64,000 bases of DNA from Alkalinema sp. FACHB-956. Its GTDB lineage: Bacteria > Cyanobacteriota > Cyanobacteriia > Leptolyngbyales > Leptolyngbyaceae. The stretch lies in contig NZ_JACJRC010000014.1 of the NCBI RefSeq assembly GCF_014697025.1, positions 89,171-153,170 on the forward strand, written 5' to 3'. The position numbers and the translations under genes were made by a program. Below the pieces are notes generated by a model. It had not been told where the DNA came from and did not search any database. It saw nothing but the letters and a program-made list of their open reading frames with translations. Shown here piece by piece: positions 7,889-17,900 of the stretch (positions are counted from its first letter, which is position 1; the number at the start of each line of letters is the position of its first letter).

Positions 7889-9082
7889 ATGATTAACATC
7901 TACACCCAACGATCGCAGGCAGAACGTTGGCTGCAACGCTATCGAGGGCAATCACCAGAATTTGTCTGTGTGCTAGGTTTTACGGAAACGGGACTGATTC
8001 CAGGCATTTCTGCCGCCGGAGCCACTCCCGACGATCGCCGTCAAACGGCGCTTGCGGATGCTGAATTTCTGTACTACGGTGTGCAAGCCCAACCCCGCTA
8101 TCCGCTGCCACCGCTCGTGGCTGGGGCTTCACCAGCCTTGATTTCCCGCGCGATCGTTGAACAGCTCTCCATTCCGACCCATTTAGTGAATGCAGGACTG
8201 CTAGAAACTCCCCCCGTTCCCTGTATTGACTGTGGGGGCCAAGCAGCTCGCTGCCTCAGTACGGGCCAAGCCATGGATCTCGCGACCGTGCAGCAATTAT
8301 TTCAGGCGGGTCTTCAGTTAGGGCAGCAATTCGGCCAAAAACTTAAAAACCGTTACTTGATTATTGGAGAATGCGTTGTCGGTGGAACGACGACTGCATT
8401 GGCATTACTGTTGGGCTTAGGGATTCCAGCCCTAGGCAAGGTCAATAGTAGCCACCCCACCTGTAACCATGATCAAAAGCAACAACTGGTGCTATCTGCG
8501 CTGCAATCTCTTCCATTATCGACTAGCGATGCTCCAGATCCCCTACAACTGTTGGCGGCGATCGGCGATCCTATGCAACCGGTGGTGGCGGGAATGATGA
8601 TTGCTGCCAGTCAGTACTGTGGTGTCTTGTTGGCGGGAGGCACACAAATGCTGGCCGTCTACGTCCTCGCTCAACGCATTCAACACGTTCAGGCTCAATA
8701 TCTTACATCGACGATCACAACAGGGGCGATCGCGGTAGGTGGAACCGAGGAGGAGGCTGGACGGAATCTTCAGAAACCTGCTTGGAACCCTGATAACCCT
8801 GTCTGGAACCCTGACAACATTATCATTGGAACCACGCGCTGGGTCGCTGAAGATCCGACGGGTGATACGATCGGCTTGAGTTCCAGTATTGGCAAGGTGC
8901 CGCTGATAGCGACAGCCCTAGATTTTACCCAATCCCGTTATCCCCAATTGCAAGTCTATGAACAGGGATTTGTCAAAGAAGGGGTTGGGGCAGGAGGCTG
9001 CGCGATCGCAGCTCACCTGTACCGTCAGTGGAATAATCAACAATTCCTAGAGGCCATTGAACAGCTTTTAGACCGCTTTTAG
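7889..9082 (+). CDS. CobT-like nicotinate-nucleotide base phosphoribosyltransferase family protein (TIGR00303 type)
   Basis: A 397-residue protein of the CobT superfamily variant found in cyanobacteria and archaea. CobT enzymes activate the lower-ligand base of cobalamin by transferring the phosphoribosyl group of nicotinate mononucleotide. Visible features are a Gly-rich loop GECVVGGTTTALALLLG (about 167-183), the AGGTQMLAVY stretch and the C-terminal KEGVGAGG, where the Glu matches the position of the CobT catalytic base. Cyanobacteria usually make pseudocobalamin with adenine, so the base accepted here is unknown. The sequence has an insertion of repeated NPDNP/WNPDN near residue 300. Confidence 0.8.
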   Translation: MINIYTQRSQAERWLQRYRGQSPEFVCVLGFTETGLIPGISAAGATPDDRRQTALADAEFLYYGVQAQPRYPLPPLVAGASPALISRAIVEQLSIPTHLVNAGLLETPPVPCIDCGGQAARCLSTGQAMDLATVQQLFQAGLQLGQQFGQKLKNRYLIIGECVVGGTTTALALLLGLGIPALGKVNSSHPTCNHDQKQQLVLSALQSLPLSTSDAPDPLQLLAAIGDPMQPVVAGMMIAASQYCGVLLAGGTQMLAVYVLAQRIQHVQAQYLTSTITTGAIAVGGTEEEAGRNLQKPAWNPDNPVWNPDNIIIGTTRWVAEDPTGDTIGLSSSIGKVPLIATALDFTQSRYPQLQVYEQGFVKEGVGAGGCAIAAHLYRQWNNQQFLEAIEQLLDRF

Positions 9083-9118
9083 CCTGTTTGCAGCCTATTC
9101 AAGGATTCGGAAAAATGA

Positions 9119-9475
9119 TTAGGAAATTCGACGGGCGAGTAATTGTTCTTCCAAGGCCGCAATCCGGTTGTAAGCGGCGGTTAGTTGTGCCGTGAGCCGT
9201 TGAATTTGTAGCTCCGGCGACATGATTCGATCATTACTGCTCGTCATCGTTTCCATGCCGTAACTATCAACCAGGATATCTTTATGGTCAGAAAGATCAT
9301 CAAGGACATGATGGTGATGATGTGTTTCGCTACCATAAGGGCGCGAATGCGTATGTGTTGCTGCTCGCATCTCTCCGAGTGCATTAGAAACCTGACGACT
9401 TAGTTCTTCAATCGCCTGGAATAATGCATCCATTTTTTGATTGAGCAACGTAACTTGGGTATGTAGCGTGTCCAT
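9119..9475 (-). CDS. Coiled-coil protein with central histidine-rich segment
   Basis: An unrecognised 118-residue protein. Residues about 1-37 form a leucine-heptad helix, and about 90-116 form a second (QIQRLTAQLTAAYNRIAALEEQL). Between them is a histidine-rich stretch, THTHSRPYGSETHHHHH (about 41-57), followed by DDLSDHKD, which looks able to bind divalent metal ions. No signal peptide or membrane segment. It converges on the CobT-like gene with a gap of 36 bp. Metal binding is an inference from composition. Confidence 0.6.
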   Translation of the reverse strand: MDTLHTQVTLLNQKMDALFQAIEELSRQVSNALGEMRAATHTHSRPYGSETHHHHHVLDDLSDHKDILVDSYGMETMTSSNDRIMSPELQIQRLTAQLTAAYNRIAALEEQLLARRIS

Positions 9476-9646
9476 GCGATCGACCCCATGCTCCGTGTAA
9501 TACCCCCCATCTTAGGAAGGGATTCAAGCGAAGGTGGATTTCCTGCGGAATCATTTAACGTTTTATGGAAAAATCGTTACCCAAAACGCAAAACCAAGTT
9601 TACGTTGTGAAATATTTAATCTAAGTATTAATCAGGCAGGAATCAA

Positions 9647-9678
9647 AAATTAAGAATCAGTCAAATTAAGAATCAGTC
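9647..9678. repeat. 16-bp tandem duplication
   Basis: AAATTAAGAATCAGTC occurs twice in direct succession without mismatch. Confidence 0.8.
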
Positions 9679-9723
9679 AAACAACTCAATCGATCTAACG
9701 ACTCGAACCATGTTTCACCGGAC

Positions 9724-9785
9724 TAGTGGTTTCGCCGTAGTACCACTTGTTTCGCCGTAGTACCACTTTCCGTAGTACCACTTTT
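9724..9785. repeat. Triple CCGTAGTACCACTT repeat with hairpin potential
   Basis: Copies start at 9735, 9755 and 9770. An AGTGG word at 9725 can pair with the CCACT of each copy, and the last copy runs into TTTTT. The block could act as a plus-strand terminator, but no plus-strand gene ends nearby. Confidence 0.6.
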
Positions 9786-10054
9786 TGCTGTAAATGCCAT
9801 CAAGCTAATGATCCTGAGGGCTTTGGAGCAATACTAGAACAATACTAATTGTCTGGATTATTTTAAGACTGTGTTATGTCTATATTTTGATTAGGTTGGG
9901 ATTGCTTGTCTACGGAACTCGCATACAACGCAAGAATTTTTAACCAAATAGCAACTTGTCGTTACAATCTCCGCGACGGAAGTTGGGTGCGTGTGATTTG
10001 CTTTCTCCTAGAGCGATCTTCTAGGATCAGCCTAGTTGAGTTTTTGGATCGTGA

Positions 10055-10684
10055 ATGCTGAGTTTTCAAGCGTTTTTTGCAGCCTGTGCAGGGCGTTGGG
10101 TCACAGAGCGTACCTATCATTATTTTGCGGACAATGAAATCGAGCGATCGCACACTGAGTTCCAAGCCAACCCTCTCGATGATTTAACCAAGCAGAAATT
10201 ATTGAAAACCGTTTTGTCGGATCAGGCTCAAAATGATGCTCCCCACGCCTGTCCAGGATTTTCCATCCACTTTGATACCTTGTCTGAAAAGGGCGATCGG
10301 GTGGAGATGAGTCTCAAAGCTCTATTTGTCCCAGAAACGCTCCTCAATACCGATCAACTTCCGGGTGAGTTACCGATCCCAGTGGTAGCGGCCACCGCAG
10401 ACCAGGATGCCTCGATTATTCGCGGCTTCTACCTTCGGGATGAAGGCTATTCCGAAGGGGGATCGATCGCGGGGCGCTTCACCTACCAACCCAGCCGCCA
10501 GATTTTGGAAATGACGACGTTCTATCGGAAATCGGTTGCAGTGGATCAGATGCGCTTCATCAGCCCGGAGACTCGGTTGCGCACGATCGTCACCTATCGA
10601 CGGCCCACCACAGCGGTTCCCCCGTCGGAGATTCTTTTAGTGGGCTTTGGTGTGGAACATAAACAACCGCTCCCAGCGGGGTGA
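10055..10684 (+). CDS. cpcS: CpcS/CpeS-family phycobiliprotein chromophore lyase
   Basis: These lyases attach phycocyanobilin to the conserved Cys of phycobiliprotein subunits, acting in the cytoplasm during phycobilisome assembly. The 209-residue protein starts with the family's FF-x-x-C-x-GxWxxxRTYHYF pattern. It also has the hallmark GFYLRDEGYSEGGSIAGRF-like region (about 128-146) and the RLRTIVTYRR strand (about 173-182) that line the calycin-type bilin pocket. The paralogue class (CpcS, CpcU or CpeS) cannot be fixed by eye. No phycobiliprotein gene is in the window. Confidence 0.85.
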   Translation: MLSFQAFFAACAGRWVTERTYHYFADNEIERSHTEFQANPLDDLTKQKLLKTVLSDQAQNDAPHACPGFSIHFDTLSEKGDRVEMSLKALFVPETLLNTDQLPGELPIPVVAATADQDASIIRGFYLRDEGYSEGGSIAGRFTYQPSRQILEMTTFYRKSVAVDQMRFISPETRLRTIVTYRRPTTAVPPSEILLVGFGVEHKQPLPAG

Positions 10685-10790
10685 GGGCAACAATGGGCAG
10701 GAGGGGGATCGCCAATTCAGCGCAATTCAGCAAAAACAACAGTTAAAATGCTGGATGCTGCAACGGCATGAAATGCCTCCCCCTTGAAAC

Positions 10791-12017
10791 ATGGATCGTC
10801 GAACTTTTCTGTCGAGCACGACTGCCCTAGCGCTGGGCACGGTTCTGAGTGGCTGCCAGTCAACGCAACAATCCGCTTTGCGCATTCGGCTTCTGCGGGG
10901 CTCGGTGCCTGCATTACTGACCAAAGAGTTTCGCCAGCAGTTCGGCCAAGGGAATTCGATCCATTTGGATGTCCGACCAGAGGCACAGTTGCAGGATCTA
11001 TTTGATCTCCTCCAACGCTGGAAGCGCCAAGCTACGGGCGAAATCCCGACTCCGAAGCCGATCGTGCCGTTGCCGATTCCTTGGATTGGGACGTCCCCCA
11101 ACCAGCAGGCCGCTAATTTAATCAGCTTAGGGGATCCTTGGCTCGCCGTGGCCATTCGGCAAAAATTGATTCAACCGATCGTGGTGGACGGTTGGAAAAA
11201 TGCTGCACCTGAAGCCTGGAATGCTTGGAACAGCTTACCCAGCCTCTTCCAGGATCTGGTGCGGCGTAACGATGACGGGATGAATGAAGGCAATCGGCAA
11301 ATCTGGGCCATTCCCTACCGTTGGGGGAGTTTGGCGATCGTCTATCGCAAGGATCTGCTAGCACAAAAAGGCATTACCCCCCCGACGGATTGGGCCGATC
11401 TGTGGCGATCGGAGTTTCAGGGACACCTCTCCCTCCCGGATCAGCCCCGCGAGGTCATTGGCCTAGTTTTGAAAAAACTGGGGCAATCCTGTAATCCCGT
11501 TGATCTCCAGAAAATTCCTAATCTCAGGTCAGAATTGCAAGGGCTACAAAATAATGTCAAGTTTTATAGTTCTCAGCACTATCTACAGGCGTTAATCCTA
11601 GGCGATACCTGGATTGCGGTAGGTTCCTCTAGCGAAATGATGACCCAACTGCGCCGTAATCCCAACCTTGCCGCTGTTTTTCCGGCCTCTGGTACGGTGC
11701 TCTGGGCCGATCTTTGGGTACAACCTGCTCTAGCCCAGCCAGCCCCGGCCAATTCCAATGTCGATCGCCTCATTGCCCAATGGACGACTTTGGGGTTACA
11801 AGCAAAACTGGCCCCCCAGTTCACGTTGATCAGTCAAGGTACTTCCCCCAGTTTGCTGACCCTGAACCCGGACGATCTCCCAGAAGCGCTGCGGCGGAAT
11901 CCATTGCTATACCCCGATCGCGATCGGTTTAGCAAAAGTGAATTTCTCCAGCCCCTCTCTCCTGCTACGGCTGAGCAATACCGCCAGATGTGGGAATCGA
12001 TCCGAAAAGACCGTTAG
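10791..12017 (+). CDS. PotD-like extracellular solute-binding lipoprotein
   Basis: A 408-residue binding protein whose N-terminus has a twin-arginine-like RRTFLSS followed by a lipobox (LSGC, Cys about 22), so it is probably a lipid-anchored periplasmic protein. The central WAIPYRWGSLAIVYRKDLL and WADLW-x-x-EFQGHLSLPD patterns are typical of the polyamine-type (PotD/PotF) binding fold. No permease or ATPase gene is adjacent, so the transporter partner is elsewhere or absent. The 3' end overlaps the convergent gene by 53 bp. Confidence 0.8.
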   Translation: MDRRTFLSSTTALALGTVLSGCQSTQQSALRIRLLRGSVPALLTKEFRQQFGQGNSIHLDVRPEAQLQDLFDLLQRWKRQATGEIPTPKPIVPLPIPWIGTSPNQQAANLISLGDPWLAVAIRQKLIQPIVVDGWKNAAPEAWNAWNSLPSLFQDLVRRNDDGMNEGNRQIWAIPYRWGSLAIVYRKDLLAQKGITPPTDWADLWRSEFQGHLSLPDQPREVIGLVLKKLGQSCNPVDLQKIPNLRSELQGLQNNVKFYSSQHYLQALILGDTWIAVGSSSEMMTQLRRNPNLAAVFPASGTVLWADLWVQPALAQPAPANSNVDRLIAQWTTLGLQAKLAPQFTLISQGTSPSLLTLNPDDLPEALRRNPLLYPDRDRFSKSEFLQPLSPATAEQYRQMWESIRKDR

Positions 12018-12762
12018 ACCGACCCCGAACACTACCCCGACCTAAGGCATCCAGTTGCATGGCGCAGGGGCGTTGGCCATCGCTTGTGGGTTCAGTGCGA
12101 CCGGGTACCGCACAGGTGTAGGCTGCTAACAAGTTCCCTTGACGGCTGAAGAGGCGTAGATTAAAGCCTTCTTGTTGGGCAGCGGTGCCAAATTGGTTGA
12201 GGAATTGGTAGCGCTCCAAATAATCCAGGAGGCTCCAAAGCTGCTCATTGATGATGACACTGACTTTAGGCTGGGCGATCGCGTTTCTGGGGCAGGCGAG
12301 CCACCCCTCTAGGAGCTTGCTACCAAACTTGGCTTGGGCCGCAAATTGATCTCGCGCTAACCAAAGGCTAGGCAGACTCAGGTTGGGCTGGAAATCAATG
12401 AGATCCCGGACACCAGGGATGGAGGATTCGCATAACCCCTGATTCAGTTGCTTAATGTTGAAAGGTGTGACATCGGGCTGGAGTGCAGCAATGGAATTGC
12501 TCTCATTTGCCGGATTTGTTGCTTTATTCGGCAAGATCGCTTTGCTATCGCCTTTGCTATCGCTTTTATTCGTTAGTTGATTGGGAGACGATGGATCCGA
12601 ATTATTTATAGGGGGATGAAAGGGATCGGCCACTGAATTCGCCTCGGGCGCAATGGTGGGTTCAATTTTGGGGCTCTGGGGCAGAGGTTCAGAGATCGCT
12701 GGGCGCACACCTAAGCCCATTACCCCTAAAAAGGCACCTGCGATCGCAAGTCTTTGCCACAT
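11965..12762 (-). CDS. Exported hypothetical protein
   Basis: An unrecognised 265-residue protein. I place the start at 12762 because it opens a good signal peptide (MWQRLAIAGAFLGVMGLGV, cleavage near ISE); the frame runs further upstream but without a fitting signal. The mature protein has an Asn/Ser/Pro-rich linker (about 30-90). A globular domain follows with four cysteines (GLCESS, LACPRN, YTCAVPG, PCAMQ) that could form disulfides. Its last 53 bp overlap the end of the solute-binding gene tail to tail. Confidence 0.6.
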   Translation of the reverse strand: MWQRLAIAGAFLGVMGLGVRPAISEPLPQSPKIEPTIAPEANSVADPFHPPINNSDPSSPNQLTNKSDSKGDSKAILPNKATNPANESNSIAALQPDVTPFNIKQLNQGLCESSIPGVRDLIDFQPNLSLPSLWLARDQFAAQAKFGSKLLEGWLACPRNAIAQPKVSVIINEQLWSLLDYLERYQFLNQFGTAAQQEGFNLRLFSRQGNLLAAYTCAVPGRTEPTSDGQRPCAMQLDALGRGSVRGRSNGLFGSIPTSGGIAQP

Positions 12763-13136
12763 TCGTTTGTCAATACTGCTGTTAATGCTGCTGTCAATAC
12801 TGCCCTTGAAAGAAGCACAATTCGCCGATCGACGCTGATTGGATCCCGATTTGATATTGATGAATCTCAACTTGATACCTAACTGGATGGCCCAGTCGAT
12901 CGAACTCCTAGGCTGAGTGTGGTGCGGGGGGAAACTAGTAATCCCGAGAGCAATCCCAAGAGTAATCCCGAGAGAACAAGGTTGGCATTTGGAGTCCATC
13001 AAGCCCATCGTTTACAATCCTCTAACATCCTGATTACGCAATCTTCATCCCCAATCTTGATCCCCAAACCCTGATTGCCCATGGTCACAGCGCTAGCTGA
13101 TCTGGGTAAATTCAGCTTACACGGAGAATTGATATT
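12763..13136. other. Spacer between divergent genes
   Basis: 374 bp. The left part is an open frame continuous with the exported protein but rich in ILLIN-type low-complexity codons, so I judge it untranslated. It contains imperfect repeats of TGCTGTCAATACTG and GAGCAATCCC. No RNA gene seen. Confidence 0.4.
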
Positions 13137-13622
13137 GTGCTGAGACGAAGCCCGTGGGGGCCTTTACGTTATTTACCCTGGGATGCCCTGCTAGGGGTCG
13201 CATTGTTGACGATCCTGGGAGTGGTTGTGCTGGAATGGCTGTTTTTTATCGGTTTGATGCTATGGCCTAATTTGTTAGGAAGTTTACTCAACCTTGTTTT
13301 GAAGTCTCCCTTGGTTGGAATTGTGCCCTTTGCGATCGCCCTGGCGATCGGTGCATTGGCCGTTTTCATCCTGGAACATCAGCGCTTTTGGCGATTGAGC
13401 ATTACGACGCAAATTTTGTGGGGATTAGTTCCCTGCTTGCTCTTGGCTTGGATCCTTAAGGAAATTCTGCCGATTACCCCAAGGGGGGTGCTGCAAGTTT
13501 TTGTCGCGCAGACCATCAACTTGAAGGTTTTGTTGGGGCAGGTAAAGAATTCCCTGACTCTGGAGGATATTCTTGGTTGGACAGTGGGGATCTTTATTAA
13601 GGGCGGTCGGTACTGGCGTTAG
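13137..13622 (+). CDS. Membrane protein of unknown function
   Basis: A 161-residue hydrophobic protein with a GTG start supported by GGAGAA 8 bp upstream. Three to four membrane segments are visible (about 18-45, 55-78, 86-106 and possibly 110-125), with a short basic N-terminus. I do not recognise the family. Its stop codon overlaps the stop of the convergent aldo/keto reductase by 4 bp. Confidence 0.6.
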   Translation: MLRRSPWGPLRYLPWDALLGVALLTILGVVVLEWLFFIGLMLWPNLLGSLLNLVLKSPLVGIVPFAIALAIGALAVFILEHQRFWRLSITTQILWGLVPCLLLAWILKEILPITPRGVLQVFVAQTINLKVLLGQVKNSLTLEDILGWTVGIFIKGGRYWR

Positions 13623-14785
13623 TCGCCCCAGAGTCTGCGGCGGGGTTTACCGGCTAAGCGATCGTGGGTCTCGCGCAGTAATTTAGGAATTTCGAGCTGT
13701 TCGGGACAGCGTGGCAAACAATCCCCACAATCGGTGCAACGACTCGCTTTTTTGCCAGGGAACCAATGCCCTGCATTTTCAAACATGCCATAGCGATATT
13801 CGCCAAACTGCTGCATGTCATAGGCTACAGCCAGGTTCCGTAATCGCAACACTTCGGGAATATTGATCTCCTCAGGACAGGGTAAGCATTTATAGCATTG
13901 GCTACAGCGATCGTCCCCTAAGGCTTGTTGTTGATGGCTTTCTAGTCGCTGGGCGATCGTGGTGGCAAGGGTGGGAGCGATTGTTGGGGGATGGCCTAGG
14001 GCTCCATCCTGCTCTCCCGTTGCAATGTCTAATTGTTCCAGAGCTGCCTGAAGTTCCTGGGGATTGGCAGGGCCTAGGCTCAGGGTCGTAATTCTAGGAT
14101 CCGTGAGTAAAAAGCCATAGTTCGCCGCCAAGGGTGACCAAGGCTGGCAAAGCTGCTTGAGGGTCTCCGGAGGGGTGTAGAGCATTCCACCTTTATCTCC
14201 AGGAGAAATAATAAATACCCCCATGTCCTGCGCTTGGGCTTGGGCGATCGCCGCCCGGTTCCGTTGGAAAAAGAGGCCATAGTGCAAATTTACAAAGGAG
14301 AATTGCTCCGTCCCGATCGCCCCCAGAATCACCTCTAAGGATCCATGGGTTGAAAAACCGACATGTCGCACTCGTCCATCGGCGATCGCCCGCTGCACCG
14401 CCTGCATACAACCCGTTGCAGACCGAATCCAGTCGAGGTGGGTTACGGTATTGATCCCATGGATCGCTAAACAGTCGAGGTAGTCGGTTTGCAGTCTTTC
14501 TAGGGATTGATCAAGGGCCCGTTCCATGGCCGCTGCATCTGGAGTGGGCGTGAGTTTGGTGGTCAAAATCAAGTCCGATCGCGGCCAGTTTCCCTGTTGC
14601 AAGGCTTGTCCCAGAAAGCGCTCACTGCTGCCATAGCCTTGGGCCGTTTCCAGATGATTGATCCCCGCCGCGATCGCGGTCTGCACCGTTTGCTCCATCA
14701 CCGCTTGCGACGCTAAACACCGCATCGTGCCTAGGGAGGCTACGGACATCTGAAGCTGAGTTTTGCCAAACCGACGATACTGCAT
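13619..14785 (-). CDS. Aldo/keto reductase with C-terminal 4Fe-4S ferredoxin domain
   Basis: A 388-residue protein with an N-terminal aldo/keto reductase barrel (GINHLETAQGYGSSE near 40, the Asp/Tyr region; LTTKLTP near 78; HGIN near 110). A C-terminal segment has two iron-sulfur Cys clusters, CSQCYKCLPCPEEINIP (about 295-311) and CTDCGDCLPRCPEQLEIP (about 350-367). This class is widespread in anaerobes and cyanobacteria; the substrate is not known. The protein probably couples NAD(P)H and ferredoxin-type electron transfer, an inference from the domains. Confidence 0.85.
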   Translation of the reverse strand: MQYRRFGKTQLQMSVASLGTMRCLASQAVMEQTVQTAIAAGINHLETAQGYGSSERFLGQALQQGNWPRSDLILTTKLTPTPDAAAMERALDQSLERLQTDYLDCLAIHGINTVTHLDWIRSATGCMQAVQRAIADGRVRHVGFSTHGSLEVILGAIGTEQFSFVNLHYGLFFQRNRAAIAQAQAQDMGVFIISPGDKGGMLYTPPETLKQLCQPWSPLAANYGFLLTDPRITTLSLGPANPQELQAALEQLDIATGEQDGALGHPPTIAPTLATTIAQRLESHQQQALGDDRCSQCYKCLPCPEEINIPEVLRLRNLAVAYDMQQFGEYRYGMFENAGHWFPGKKASRCTDCGDCLPRCPEQLEIPKLLRETHDRLAGKPRRRLWGD

Positions 14786-14856
14786 AGCGCGACTGTGGAA
14801 TCACGAGGGACAGGGATCTGAGAGCTCCCCCAATCTGAGAACTCCCCAAAGTTTTC

Positions 14857-14891
14857 AAAACAAAAGAGCAGGGATAGACACCTGCTCTTTT
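14857..14891 (-). terminator. Intrinsic terminator of infB
   Basis: AAAAGAGCAGG (14862-14872) pairs with CCTGCTCTTTT (14881-14891) across an 8-nt loop. On the minus strand the stem is followed by TTTTGTTTTG. It lies 68 bp past the infB stop. Confidence 0.8.
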
Positions 14892-14958
14892 AAGTCCTAT
14901 GTAGATTGGATGTCTCTAAAAGTCAGCTAGCTAGAGCGTACTTCCAGGAGTCCGATTC

Positions 14959-17900
14959 CTAGCGAGAAGGCGTCAAGGTACGGCGCTTCGTGACCATGCG
15001 GAAGGTTTCGATAATATCGCCCTCTTCCCAGGCATTGAAGTTGTCAATCCCGATCCCGCACTCATACCCAGCATTGACTTCTTTGGTATCTTCCTTCATC
15101 CGTTTCAGGGAGTCCAGGTTACCTTCGAAGATCAGGTTGCCGCGCCGCTTAACGCGAATCTTACAGTTCCGAATCGCTTTACCGGACTGAATGTAGCAAC
15201 CCGCCACAGCGCCCTTGCCCACTGGGAAGACGGCCCGGACTTCCACTTGACCCAGCGGTTCTTCCACCAGTTCTGGCTCCAGCAGACCTTCCATGGCAGC
15301 TTGGATATCATCCAGCAAGTTGTAGATGATGTTGTACTCCCGGACATCGACCCCGGCCCGATCGGCGGCTTGACGAGCCCCCGTTGCCAGTGTGGTGTTG
15401 AAGCCAATCAGAACCGCTTCCGATGCGGCAGCCAAGTCCACATCTGTTTCGGAAATTTCCCCAGGGGCTGCAAACAGAACCCGGACTTGCACTTCGTTCT
15501 GGGGCAACTGCTTCAGGGATCCCAAAATGGCTTCGACAGACCCTTGAACGTCCGCCTTCATGACAATGTTGAGTTCCTTGAGTTCACCCTCTTGAGCCTT
15601 GCTGGACAAGGTATTCAAGCTGACCCGACGGGAGGACATTGCCGCCATCAAGCGCGACTGACGTTTCGCTTCCGCACGGCTATCTGCGACAGCGCGGGCT
15701 TCTTTTTCGTCCTTATAGACTTCAAATTCGTCCCCAGCGGCGGGTACGTCACCTAAGCCCAGAACTTCTACGGCAAAGGATGGGCTGGCTTCCTTGACGC
15801 GACGACCCCGATCGTCCACCATGGCGCGCACTTTACCCAGTGCGGAGCCTGCGACGATAATATCGCCCACATGTAAGGTGCCATTTTGTACCAGAAGGGT
15901 TGCAACCGGGCCCTTCGCCTTGTCGAGGTTGGCTTCAATGACGGTACCCTTCGCAAGGCGATTCGGGTTGGCATGGAGATCCTCGACCTCGGATACCAGG
16001 AGAATCATTTCCAGAAGGGTATCCAAGTTTTGCCCTGTCATTGCACTCACAGGTACCATGACGGTGCTGCCGCCCCACTCTTCCGGTACCAGCTCAAACT
16101 CGGTGAGTTCTTGCTTCACCCGATCGGGTTGGGCTTCTTCCTTATCGACCTTGTTGATCGCAACCACGATCGGCACACCTGCGGCTTTCGCGTGGCTGAT
16201 TGCTTCAATTGTCTGCGGACGCACCCCATCATCGGCGGCTACCACCAGGATTGCCACGTCCGTCACCCGTGCGCCCCGTGCCCGCATTGCGGTAAAGGCT
16301 TCGTGACCGGGGGTATCCAGGAAGACGACCTGCTGCATTTCGCCATTGTGTTCCACATCGACGTGGTAAGCCCCAATGTGCTGGGTAATCCCGCCCGCTT
16401 CGCCCGCTGCCACTTTGGTCTTGCGAATCGAATCGAGCAGTGTTGTTTTCCCGTGATCGACGTGACCCATAATGGTGACCACCGGCGGACGGCGCTGGAG
16501 ATTCTCCAGATCTTCCTCGGAGATCATTTCGATTACTTTCTTGGCTTCCGATTCCTTCTCGGCCTGATCCACCAAGACACCCATCTCTTCGGCGACCATC
16601 GTTGCTGTCGACACATCGAGGGTTTGGGTCACCGTTGCCGCAATTCCCTTCATGAAGAGGTTCCGAATGATTTCAGTATCGGAAACCGCCATCATTTGAG
16701 CCAATTCTTGGACGGTAACGCCCCCTGTCAAAGTGATAATTTCCGGCTTCTCAACCTTGCTGGAGTTCTGATCTCGCCGATCGCGACGGGTAAACTGGCG
16801 TCGCTTAGGTTGACTGGTTGGCGTTGAAGTGGCAACCGGCTTCGCTGCACTGGCAGACTTCGGCTTGGGAGGTCGTGCCAAGGACAGACTGACCTGCGCG
16901 GGGGTGACGGCGGAATCATCGTCGTCTAGCAGATCAAAGTCTTCATCATCATCTTCTTCAATGCGAGGCCCGCGACGCTTGGCTTTTGGCCCAACCTTAG
17001 CCTTTTCTGCGCTTTCTTCGTCCTCGTCCTCCCACACCTTCCGTCGAGCCTTGGGGGGAGTTGGCTTCGCGAGTAGTTCAACGGTGGATCCCGCTTCTTT
17101 TTCGGGAGTTGCATTGCGGCTGGGCCGACCTTTTAGAACAGGTTGCTCTCTTGTGGGTTCTTCTGCCGCTCCCTCTTCAGTAGGTGCGATCGGCTTGGGC
17201 CGTTTGAGTTCAACAATCTGCGGTTTATTAGCAGGGGCGATCGGTGCTTTGCTCGGTGCTGCGGGACGGCGATCTCCCGATCGTTTCCCATCCCCAGAAG
17301 GCTTACCGGGGGAGGCAGGGGCTGCCTTTTCCCCACTGCTAGCTGCCTTGGTTTTGAGAATGGGTTTGCTGTTCAGCACAGGCCGTGCAGGAGTAGCCGG
17401 TTTAGCAGGGGCTTCTGGCTTGGGGCCACTGTTGGATTTACTCGGACTCTCCGATTTAACCGCATCTGCCTTACTAGCCTCCGGTTTGCTAGCCTCTGGC
17501 TTGCTAGCAGTGGTGGTACCACCCACCGGGCCTGCGTTCAGCGTTGGGGGTTTTGCTGCAACTACAGGCTTTGCTTCTGCTGACTTTGCTTCTGTCGGCT
17601 TCGCTTCTGTTGGCTTCGCTTCTGCTGGCTTGACTGCCGCCGGTTTGACTTCTATGGACTTAGCTGCATCCTCAGCCACGGGATGATCAGCCGACTGGCT
17701 AGGCTCTGCCTTGGAAGGGTGCAGTGGCTTGGCCGGGACGACTGGAGCAATTGGTTCAGTCGCATTGAGTTCCCCCTGATCTCCTCGAGAAGACGCAGGC
17801 TTGACCGTAAGAGGTGCATCCGCCGTTGGTGCAGCGATGGCAACTCGATCGGAAGGTTCTAGCTCCGTTGGCATCCCTGCAATCGTGGCTTCCGAGGTCA

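Larger units (their letters stand above)
9476..10054. other. Spacer with two repeat blocks
   Basis: 579 bp without a supported gene. It contains a 16-bp tandem duplication (9647-9678) and three copies of CCGTAGTACCACTT (9735-9783). The rest is AT-rich and may include the promoters of the flanking divergent genes; I could not pick a convincing -35/-10 pair. Confidence 0.5.

Noticed and set aside
15247..17686. Long open frames on the plus strand opposite infB
   Set aside because: They mirror the Ala/Pro/Lys-rich N-terminal part and the conserved G domain of IF-2, whose motifs clearly mark the minus strand as coding. The predicted plus-strand proteins are Ser/Ala-rich without domain features.
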